Source: UBA5868 sp964482025 (lineage in GTDB: Bacteria; Pseudomonadota; Gammaproteobacteria; Pseudomonadales; Cellvibrionaceae). From it: a DNA stretch of 44,601 bases. The stretch's first letter is position 1. The number at the start of each line of letters is the position of its first letter. The DNA lies in assembly GCA_964482025.1 (NCBI GenBank), contig CAYZVN010000019.1, forward strand, positions 1 through 44,601, given 5' to 3'. The position numbers and the translations under genes are program-made. Below are positions 32,002 through 38,135 of the stretch, in pieces. The notes under the pieces are model-generated. The model had not been told where the DNA came from. It saw only the letters and a list, made by a program, of their open reading frames with translations, and ran no database searches.

Positions 32002-33162
32002 TCAACAAGACGGGTGGTGCGGCCGGAGTTCGGAGCAAAATTGCTGGCGGTATGCACTGGGCGTCACCCCGGTGGAAACCTTAAAAATGCGGTTGAAGGT
32101 CGCTTTGCTGTTGAAGCCCGATTGCTGCGCAATTTCGAGGATAGTACATTCCTGGTCGATGTGGTCGCGCAGCAAGCGTTTGGCCTCCTCGACGCGGAAG
32201 CCGTTGATATACTCCTGAAAGTTCTGTTGAAAGCAGCGGTTAATCGCCAGGGAGACGTGGCGCGGTGGAACCTCCAATGAGGTCGCAAACCTTTCGAGAG
32301 TCAAACGCGGGTTCAAGTAGGCTTTTTCTGTCTGAATAAATTGCTGAATGCGTTCGGCTAATACGGCTGTATCTTCGTTGTTTTCCTCCGCTTCCGGGGT
32401 ATCTGTGACGGGGTTCTCAGGCGCGGTAGCGATGGGATATCCCAGGCTTTTATACGTCAGTGCTGCTACCAGCGTCAGGCTCATGTAGTTGCCGAAAATC
32501 CCCATAAGGTCGCTGGTATTCAGTGGTAACCACTGGCCGAGCACATGAGTTAGCAGTATCCACACCCAAATAAAGACGAAGCCGGTACTCGGCTGCAGTA
32601 ATGGCTCAACACCGGCGAATTTTTGCGTTGCCGGCGCTTTGCGAAACAGCAATTTGACGCATAAAAGCCCGTAAATGACGGGCATTAATTTCTTCAGCGT
32701 GAGAAACGTCATGAAGTACAGATTGGTATCGCTGAAAATGGTGAGATTAAGAATGAGTTCAGCTTGCTGCTCAAATGGATAGCGATAACACGCCCAATAT
32801 AAATAGGGAAACGTCAATAATACCGGCAGCAGTTGTAGATAATCCGTGCGTTTAACGGGCTTTCCGGGAGATAAAACAGAGCGAAACGCCCAGTACATAA
32901 CCGGGCCTATTGCAAATGAAGCAAAGCTGAACAGCATCGGCAGCCAAGACGAAATATTGAACGCCGCGAACTTGATGGCGTCGCCCCAGAATAACAAAGT
33001 GTCGAGGGCGACTAAGCCATGCAAGGCAAAAAATAAAGGCAACAGGATTTGTGCTGCGCGAGGTAAGGCCGCAACGGCCTTGACGCGAACCGCCAGCAGA
33101 AAACTCAGAACAATCACCAGTGCCAGAACTATGTCATGGCTGTTAAACAGGACGCTTTTCAT
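32002..33162 (-). CDS. Membrane-anchored AraC-family transcriptional regulator
   Basis: A 386-residue protein. Residues 8-255 contain six or seven hydrophobic segments (for example LALVIVLSFLLAV, WLPMLFSFASFAIG, FVFIWVWILLTHVLG). Residues 280-375 form an AraC-type DNA-binding domain (ERFATSLEVPPRHVSLAINR, ILEIAQQSGFNSKATFNRIF, TGVTPSAYR). This architecture senses a signal at the membrane and regulates nearby catabolic genes. It lies upstream of, and on the same strand as, the GH16 gene (113 bases apart) and divergent from the GH10-GH43-GH31 group, so these are likely targets. AAGGGAGT precedes ATG at 33162. Confidence 0.9.
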   Translation of the reverse strand: MKSVLFNSHDIVLALVIVLSFLLAVRVKAVAALPRAAQILLPLFFALHGLVALDTLLFWGDAIKFAAFNISSWLPMLFSFASFAIGPVMYWAFRSVLSPGKPVKRTDYLQLLPVLLTFPYLYWACYRYPFEQQAELILNLTIFSDTNLYFMTFLTLKKLMPVIYGLLCVKLLFRKAPATQKFAGVEPLLQPSTGFVFIWVWILLTHVLGQWLPLNTSDLMGIFGNYMSLTLVAALTYKSLGYPIATAPENPVTDTPEAEENNEDTAVLAERIQQFIQTEKAYLNPRLTLERFATSLEVPPRHVSLAINRCFQQNFQEYINGFRVEEAKRLLRDHIDQECTILEIAQQSGFNSKATFNRIFKVSTGVTPSAYRQQFCSELRPHHPSC

Positions 33163-33331
33163 ACTCCCTTTCGAATTTCGGTGCAGGCCCGGGATTTTCC
33201 CCTGGAGCGATAGTGCGCCATCCCGGCAAACACCCCAGTGTGAACCCTATGCCGAGCAATGATCTGATGATATGCCGGATCGGCTTCCGGCAGTAACGCT
33301 GGCAGTGTCTCAGAGGGGGAGGGGGGCGTCG

Positions 33332-33345
33332 TTGATGTGCATCAC
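33332..33345. promoter_or_regulatory. FNR/ANR-like box
   Basis: TTGAT-GTGC-ATCAC matches the FNR/ANR consensus TTGAT-N4-ATCAA at 9 of 10 positions. A related TTGTT-CTGC-ATCAC lies at 33413-33426. It could also be a CRP-family site. Confidence 0.35.
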
Positions 33346-33358
33346 AGAGGTTGTGGGT

Positions 33359-33396
33359 ATCCCGGAGGGGCTGAGATGCCCCTCGGATCATTTTTT
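33359..33396 (+). terminator. Intrinsic terminator within the regulatory region
   Basis: A roughly 10-bp stem with a 2-base bulge, GAGGGG (33365-33370) pairing with CCCCTC (33379-33384) and ATCC with GGAT outside it, followed by CATTTTTT to 33396. No annotated plus-strand gene lies upstream. Confidence 0.7.
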
Positions 33397-33487
33397 CGCG
33401 AGTAAGATTGTGTTGTTCTGCATCACACTCCGAACGTGACGAGTCTCTCATTTGCTTTCTGGCTGGTTAAAAAAGGGTTTAACAAGC

Positions 33488-33513
33488 AGCAAAAAAACTT
33501 CAAGTTTTTTGCT
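33488..33513. repeat. A/T-rich inverted repeat
   Basis: AGC plus seven A plus CTT is mirrored by AAG plus six T plus GCT around a single C (33501). It lies between the two candidate terminators; function unknown. Confidence 0.5.
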
Positions 33514-33627
33514 ATTTCATAAATAAGACACACCTCTTCTACCTGACCGATCCCTTATTTCGATAGCTTGGAGTCCTGACGAAGCACCCATAGGGGTGGC
33601 TGTAGACAAGTTCCCGCCTGGCACCTT

Positions 33628-33666
33628 GGCGTGGGTTAGCTGGTTAGCTCACGCGCTTTTTTTCTT
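33628..33666 (+). terminator. Second intrinsic terminator in the regulatory region
   Basis: GCGTG (33629-33633) pairs with CACGC (33650-33654), with an inner AGCT/AGCT stem, followed by GC and seven T (33657-33663). A CACCC/GGGTG hairpin (33585-33598) lies upstream, compatible with a short structured transcript. Confidence 0.6.
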
Positions 33667-33900
33667 TAGAGGGGGCGGCGGCGATAGGTATAGGTCATGA
33701 GCGAAATCCTCCTAATAAAGAAGAAAGACACCGGCGTGCTGATGCAGGCCATCCGCCCGACCGGCTTATTTCCCTTCACCTGGACTGCATCGACTGTCCG
33801 CGCCCGCCGTGATTTCTATGTCGCCCCTATGGTCGGTCAGCGGATATGGCCAGTCGTCAGCCGTGAACGTCTTATGAGGGTATGTACGAGCTATAGCTTA

Positions 33901-33952
33901 TTGACATATCCGAGGTCTGATTCGCATTAGCAGTTGCACTTAGTGCAACTGC
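33901..33952. promoter_or_regulatory. Candidate promoter -35 and operator palindrome before the GH10 gene
   Basis: A consensus TTGACA (33901-33906) is followed by a perfect inverted repeat GCAGTTGCAC-TTA-GTGCAACTGC (33930-33952), 78 bases before the GH10 start. The -10 at 17 bp spacing (GCATTA) is poor. The palindrome has LacI/GntR-like dyad form and no U tract, so an operator is more likely than a terminator. Confidence 0.5.
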
Positions 33953-34030
33953 GGCGAGAAAAGTCATCAGGCGGGAAACCAGATGGCAATGATAAAAATC
34001 AACAAGTCATAACTTGAGGTTGAAAATAGT

Positions 34031-35593
34031 ATGTACCAGATCAGCAAATTACTCAGTGTAACCGGAGGCGTGTTGGCAAGCTGCGTGCTCTTGGTAGGCT
34101 GCGGTGGCGGCAACGGGTCGTCGGGGGCACCGATGGGTAGTAGCTCCAGCTCGTCGAGTAGCACCTCTTCCTCGAGCAGCTCTTCTTCCAGCAGTTCGTC
34201 CTCCTCAAGCAGCTCTTCTTCCAGCTCATCCAGTTCGGGCGTTATTCCGCCTGGCTCCAGCTTGGTATACGCCGTTAACGCCGGCGGCTCCGCTGTGACG
34301 GTCGACGGCGTGGAATATAAAGCGGATCGGTTTGCCTCCAGTGGTACTCCCAATAGCACCGCAGACCCGATCGATGGCACCACTGCTGATGCGCTTTACC
34401 AAAGCGAGCGTTACGGCAATTTTAAATATGAAATTCCGGTGACAAACTCCACTTACAGCGTACATCTGCGCTTTGTTGAGCTATACCAGCAAGCAGAAGG
34501 CGCCCGCCTCTTCAGCGTGACGGTAGAGGGCCAGCCGATTTTTACCGATATGGATTTGTACGCTGACGTTGGCCACGACCGCGCCTACGACGTGATAGTG
34601 CCGACGGTTATGGTGGCCGATGAGAAGCTGACGATTGAACTCAGCGCAAGTATCGACAATGCCACTATCAGTGCTTTCGCCATCTATTCCAATGCGGGCG
34701 GCAAATTTGTCGAACCGCCGGTGACGCCGGGTAAAGATCATAAATTCTTTGTGGGTAACATCACCACTTCCGGCAATGTGCGCTCCGATTTCATCCAGTA
34801 CTGGGATCAGATCACGCCGGAAAACGAAGGCAAATGGGGTTCGGTTGAAGGCACTCGCGACCAGTACAACTGGGCACCGCTCGACCGTATTTACGCCTAT
34901 GCGCGGCAACACAATATTCCGGTGAAGGCCCATACCTTTGTTTGGGGCGCTCAATCACCGCGTTGGCTCGACAACCTGAGCGGGCCGGAAGTTGCCGAAG
35001 AAATTGAAGAGTGGATTCGCGACTACTGTGATCGCTACCCAGATACCGCGATGATCGATGTGGTGAATGAAGCGGTGCCGGGACACCAGCCTGCGGGTTA
35101 CGCACAGCGCGCGTTTGGCAACAACTGGATTGTTCGAGTTTTCCAGCTCGCTCGCCAATACTGCCCCAACTCTGTTTTGATCTTGAACGATTACAACAAT
35201 ATTCGCTGGCAACACAATGAGTTTATTACCCTCGCCAAATCGGCAATACCCAGTGGTTATGTAGATGCGATTGGTTTGCAGGCGCATGAGCTGAAGGATG
35301 TCCCTGCATCGACCGTGCAAACGGCAATCGACAATTTGTGGAACCAACTGCGTGTGCCCATTTACATTTCGGAATACGACATTGGTGAGACGAATGATCA
35401 GCGTCAGTTGCAGAATTTTCAGACCCACTTCCCGGTTTTCTATAACCATCCACATGTCAAAGGCATCACCATTTGGGGGTATGTGGTTGATCGGACGTGG
35501 ATCGAAGGTTCTGGATTAATCCACGAAAATGGCACGCCGCGCCCAGCGATGACATGGTTGATGAATTATCTACGTGATAATCCAAAACCCTAA
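34031..35593 (+). CDS. GH10 endo-beta-xylanase lipoprotein with poly-Ser linker and malectin-like domain
   Basis: A 520-residue outer-surface lipoprotein: lipobox LVGC with Cys24, a Ser-rich linker (37-69, 32 Ser and one Thr encoded by mixed codons), a malectin-like carbohydrate-binding domain (about 78-220, with NAGGSAV, DPIDGT, YQSERYG), and a GH10 barrel (about 235-515). The catalytic acid/base is Glu347 in DVVNEAV and the nucleophile is Glu448 in ISEYDI; TPENEGKWG and HTFVWGAQSPRW complete the substrate cleft. The family hydrolyses internal beta-1,4-xylan bonds by a retaining mechanism. The GH43 gene lies 128 bases downstream with the same N-terminal layout, and an intrinsic terminator separates the two. 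Confidence 0.95.
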   Translation: MYQISKLLSVTGGVLASCVLLVGCGGGNGSSGAPMGSSSSSSSSTSSSSSSSSSSSSSSSSSSSSSSSSGVIPPGSSLVYAVNAGGSAVTVDGVEYKADRFASSGTPNSTADPIDGTTADALYQSERYGNFKYEIPVTNSTYSVHLRFVELYQQAEGARLFSVTVEGQPIFTDMDLYADVGHDRAYDVIVPTVMVADEKLTIELSASIDNATISAFAIYSNAGGKFVEPPVTPGKDHKFFVGNITTSGNVRSDFIQYWDQITPENEGKWGSVEGTRDQYNWAPLDRIYAYARQHNIPVKAHTFVWGAQSPRWLDNLSGPEVAEEIEEWIRDYCDRYPDTAMIDVVNEAVPGHQPAGYAQRAFGNNWIVRVFQLARQYCPNSVLILNDYNNIRWQHNEFITLAKSAIPSGYVDAIGLQAHELKDVPASTVQTAIDNLWNQLRVPIYISEYDIGETNDQRQLQNFQTHFPVFYNHPHVKGITIWGYVVDRTWIEGSGLIHENGTPRPAMTWLMNYLRDNPKP

Positions 35594-35627
35594 GGGCGCC
35601 GCCCAAGTGGCAATACCGTTGTGACTG

Positions 35628-35655
35628 CTTGTGGAAAAGGATTTCCACGTTTTTT
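35628..35655 (+). terminator. Intrinsic terminator of the GH10 gene
   Basis: GTGGAAA (35631-35637) pairs with TTTCCAC (35642-35648) across AGGA, followed by G and six T (35650-35655). Confidence 0.88.
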
Positions 35656-35721
35656 GCCGCCACTAAGGCAGTCGTAATTAGGGTCGAAAAAATTCTTTGC
35701 TGAAAATTTACCGGGTGCACT

Positions 35722-37905
35722 ATGTCGATAAGAGCAATAAAACGAAACGCTCTACTAACGTGGCTCGCTTTGTTGTGCGCCGCGTTACTGTTAGCGGGTT
35801 GCGGTGGCAAAGAGCCTGGTGCAGAGCCTTCAAGTTCCTCGACCTCTTCATCGAGCAGTTCGTCCTCTAGCAGTTCTAGCTCGTCATCCGGCAATTCGTC
35901 ATCCAGCAGTTCCTCTTCATCGTCTAGTTCCTCCAGTGGCGTTATTCTTTCTAAACGGCTGGTGGTTGCAATCAACGCAGGTGGCCCCGCGCTGACCCAA
36001 GATGGTATCGATTTTATTGCGGACAAATATTTTCGCGGCGGCAATGTTAATGCCACAGAGGATCCTATAGCGGGAACGGACCAGGATGCGCTTTTCCAGA
36101 GCGAGCGCTACGGCGTTTATACCTACGAAATTCCGGTCTCTGAGGCCAATTACGATATCAGACTGTTTTTCAACGAGTTGTATCAGACGTCCGCAGGCGC
36201 CCGCGTATTTAGCTTGTCGGTAGAAGGGCGGCCGATTTTTACGGATCTGGATTTGTATCAACGCGTTGGGCATGACACGGCCTTTGAGCAAAGCGTGTCG
36301 AATATTCCGGTCGATGACGGAAGTTTAACGATTGAGCTGACCGCGAGTGCCGACCATGGCACCTTGTCGGGCATAGCGGTATTTTCTGACACCGGCGAAT
36401 TACAAGAGCCGACGTATCCGATAGTGCGCGCGACTAACCCTAATATATGGGCGGATGTTCCGGATATGAGTGTTGTCCGTGTTGGCGATACCTACTACAT
36501 GAGTAGCACCACCATGCACCTCAACCCTGGGGTGCCCATTATGAAATCGACGGATTTAAAAAATTGGGAGCTTGTGAATTACGCCCATAACGCACTGGAT
36601 GCCAATAATAATGCGTTGAATCTGAATAATGGCAACGCCTACGGGAAGGGCACCTGGGCAAGCAGTATTAATTATAAAGAGGGTACCTATTACGTTACTT
36701 CCTTTTCCTACACCACCAATCGGACCTATATCTGGCGAACCAATAACATTGAGGGCGGCAGCTGGACCCAATCGGTGTTGCCGAACTTATACCACGATGG
36801 TTCGCTGCTTTTAGACGACGATGGCCGTAACTATTTAGCCTATGGCAGTGATCAAGTTCGTCTGGTCGAATTGAATGCCGATGCGACAGCAATCAAATCC
36901 GGTGGTGTCAATCAAACAATTATTCAAAGTGCCTCCGCCGTTGCCGGTAATAATTTTATTTTGAAGGCCGAAGGCACCCAAATTCAAAAAATTAACGGTT
37001 GGTACTATATCTCCAATATCTGCTGGCCAAGTGGTGGGCCGCGCACCCAGGTGGTACACCGTTCGCGCTCCATCACCGGGCCTTATGAGGGGCGCGTGGT
37101 ATTGCGCGAGAACGTCAATGGTGCAGGTGTTGCGCAGGGTTCCTATATAGGTACGCCGGATGGCAACTGGTTCCTCTACGCCTTTCGCGATAGTGGTGCA
37201 GTGGGCCGCATACCGTACTTGGTCCCAGTGACCTGGGAAAACGATTGGCCCGTGGCGGGCCGGGTTCCCGCTACGCTCGGTTTTGATGTGGAAGATCGGG
37301 GCGTCAGCGGTATCATTCGCTCGGATGAGTTTGACAGTGGCTCTCTGGACATTGTTTGGCAATGGAATCACAACCCCGAGAGTAATGGGTGGTCACTGGC
37401 CGATAGACGTGGCTATTTGCGTCTGAAAAACACGCGCATTGACGCCAACATTCACAGCACACGAAATACCTTAACGCAACGTATGTTCGGTCCCATGAGT
37501 GCTGGAGTGGTTAAGTTGGATGTCGCCGGGCTCAAGGATGGGGACACTGCCGGAATTGCGGCTTTCCAAGATCAATACGGCTTTGTGGCGGTCACTCGCA
37601 GCAACGGTCGCAACTATGTGATCATGGTCAATAACAACAGCAAAAATCACACGGAAGTTGCCCGAGTTCCGTTAGATCAGAGCACGGTTTATTTACGCGC
37701 ATTCGGTGATTTTCGCAATCAAGTCGATAACGCGACTTTTGCGTACAGTCTTGATGGTAGCAATTGGACGGCCATTGGTAATACCGTAAAAATGTCTTAC
37801 GAGCTAACCCACTTTATGGGCTACAGGTTCGCATTGTTTAGCTTCGCACGGCAAGCCACCGGAGGATACGCCGATTTCGATTACTTCCACGTCAGCGCGC
37901 AATAA
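35722..37905 (+). CDS. GH43 beta-xylosidase/arabinofuranosidase-like lipoprotein with malectin-like domain
   Basis: A 727-residue surface lipoprotein: lipobox LAGC with Cys27, a poly-Ser linker (37-72, broken by Gly-Asn at 57-58), a malectin-like domain (about 80-222), a GH43 five-bladed propeller (about 235-520), and a C-terminal beta-sandwich (about 532-727) of the GH43_C2/DUF1349 type. Predicted catalytic residues are Asp248 (base, in ADVPDMSVVRVGD), Asp359 (pKa modulator, YHDGSLL) and Glu417 (acid, KAEGTQIQKI). MSSTTMHLNPGVPIMKSTDL places it near subfamily 12. It probably releases xylose or arabinose from xylo-oligomers made by the neighbouring GH10 enzyme. The ribosome site before ATG at 35722 is weak. 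Confidence 0.93.
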   Translation: MSIRAIKRNALLTWLALLCAALLLAGCGGKEPGAEPSSSSTSSSSSSSSSSSSSSSGNSSSSSSSSSSSSSSGVILSKRLVVAINAGGPALTQDGIDFIADKYFRGGNVNATEDPIAGTDQDALFQSERYGVYTYEIPVSEANYDIRLFFNELYQTSAGARVFSLSVEGRPIFTDLDLYQRVGHDTAFEQSVSNIPVDDGSLTIELTASADHGTLSGIAVFSDTGELQEPTYPIVRATNPNIWADVPDMSVVRVGDTYYMSSTTMHLNPGVPIMKSTDLKNWELVNYAHNALDANNNALNLNNGNAYGKGTWASSINYKEGTYYVTSFSYTTNRTYIWRTNNIEGGSWTQSVLPNLYHDGSLLLDDDGRNYLAYGSDQVRLVELNADATAIKSGGVNQTIIQSASAVAGNNFILKAEGTQIQKINGWYYISNICWPSGGPRTQVVHRSRSITGPYEGRVVLRENVNGAGVAQGSYIGTPDGNWFLYAFRDSGAVGRIPYLVPVTWENDWPVAGRVPATLGFDVEDRGVSGIIRSDEFDSGSLDIVWQWNHNPESNGWSLADRRGYLRLKNTRIDANIHSTRNTLTQRMFGPMSAGVVKLDVAGLKDGDTAGIAAFQDQYGFVAVTRSNGRNYVIMVNNNSKNHTEVARVPLDQSTVYLRAFGDFRNQVDNATFAYSLDGSNWTAIGNTVKMSYELTHFMGYRFALFSFARQATGGYADFDYFHVSAQ

Positions 37906-38031
37906 TTTTCGAAACAACGGCCGTCGCGGCTCTTTGTCTGGGCTTTTTATAAAGCCCTGATCCATCCCAAATCGCTATCGCTTAAACAAATCTCCTGCCG
38001 CTACCGGGCGGCCTTGCTAACGTGTTCTACT

Positions 38032-38048
38032 TCTGCATGAAATGCAGA
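38032..38048. promoter_or_regulatory. Palindrome upstream of the GH31 gene
   Basis: TCTGCAT-GAA-ATGCAGA is a perfect 7-bp inverted repeat located 88 bases before the GH31 start. Candidate operator. Confidence 0.35.
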
Positions 38049-38071
38049 GTGGTTTTCGCGTCATTTGTCGT

Positions 38072-38102
38072 TACACTTGGTTTGGTAGCTACACTTGGTT
38101 TG
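38072..38102. repeat. Direct repeat TACACTTGGTTTG upstream of GH31 gene
   Basis: Two identical 13-base copies (38072-38084 and 38090-38102) with an 18-base period end 33 bases before the GH31 ATG. This is either a recent duplication or a tandem regulator site overlapping the promoter. Confidence 0.6.
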
Positions 38103-38135
38103 ATGAAAATAAATCGACACATCAATGGGTGACTC

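Larger units (their letters stand above)
33273..33396 (+). ncRNA. Candidate small RNA ending at an intrinsic terminator
   Basis: A 6-bp hairpin (TGCCGG/CCGGCA, 33273-33292) lies upstream of a strong terminator whose transcript cannot come from an annotated gene. The 5' end and promoter cannot be fixed, and I recognise no known RNA family. Confidence 0.3.
33163..34030. other. Large regulatory intergenic region between AraC-type regulator and GH10 gene
   Basis: 868 bases with no convincing gene. It contains a hairpin TGCCGG/CCGGCA (33273-33292), FNR/CRP-like motifs at 33332 and 33413, two plus-strand intrinsic terminators (33359-33396 and 33628-33666), inverted repeats at 33466-33483 and 33488-33513, a TTGACA at 33901 and a perfect 10-bp palindrome at 33930-33952. 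It probably holds divergent promoters and one or two small RNAs. Confidence 0.6.

Noticed and set aside
33585..33666. Known structured RNA (4.5S, 6S, tmRNA, RNase P, c-di-GMP riboswitch)
   Set aside because: I compared the segment with the conserved core sequences of these RNAs from memory and found no match.
33697..33930. 77-codon open frame in the regulatory intergenic region
   Set aside because: It has only a marginal ribosome site (AGGTATAGG), no recognisable domain, and an end that overlaps the candidate GH10 promoter. I cannot support it as a gene, though translation is not excluded.
37940..37957. Terminator after the GH43 gene
   Set aside because: GGGCTTT/AAAGCCC forms a good stem, but TGATCC follows instead of a T run, so intrinsic termination is doubtful.
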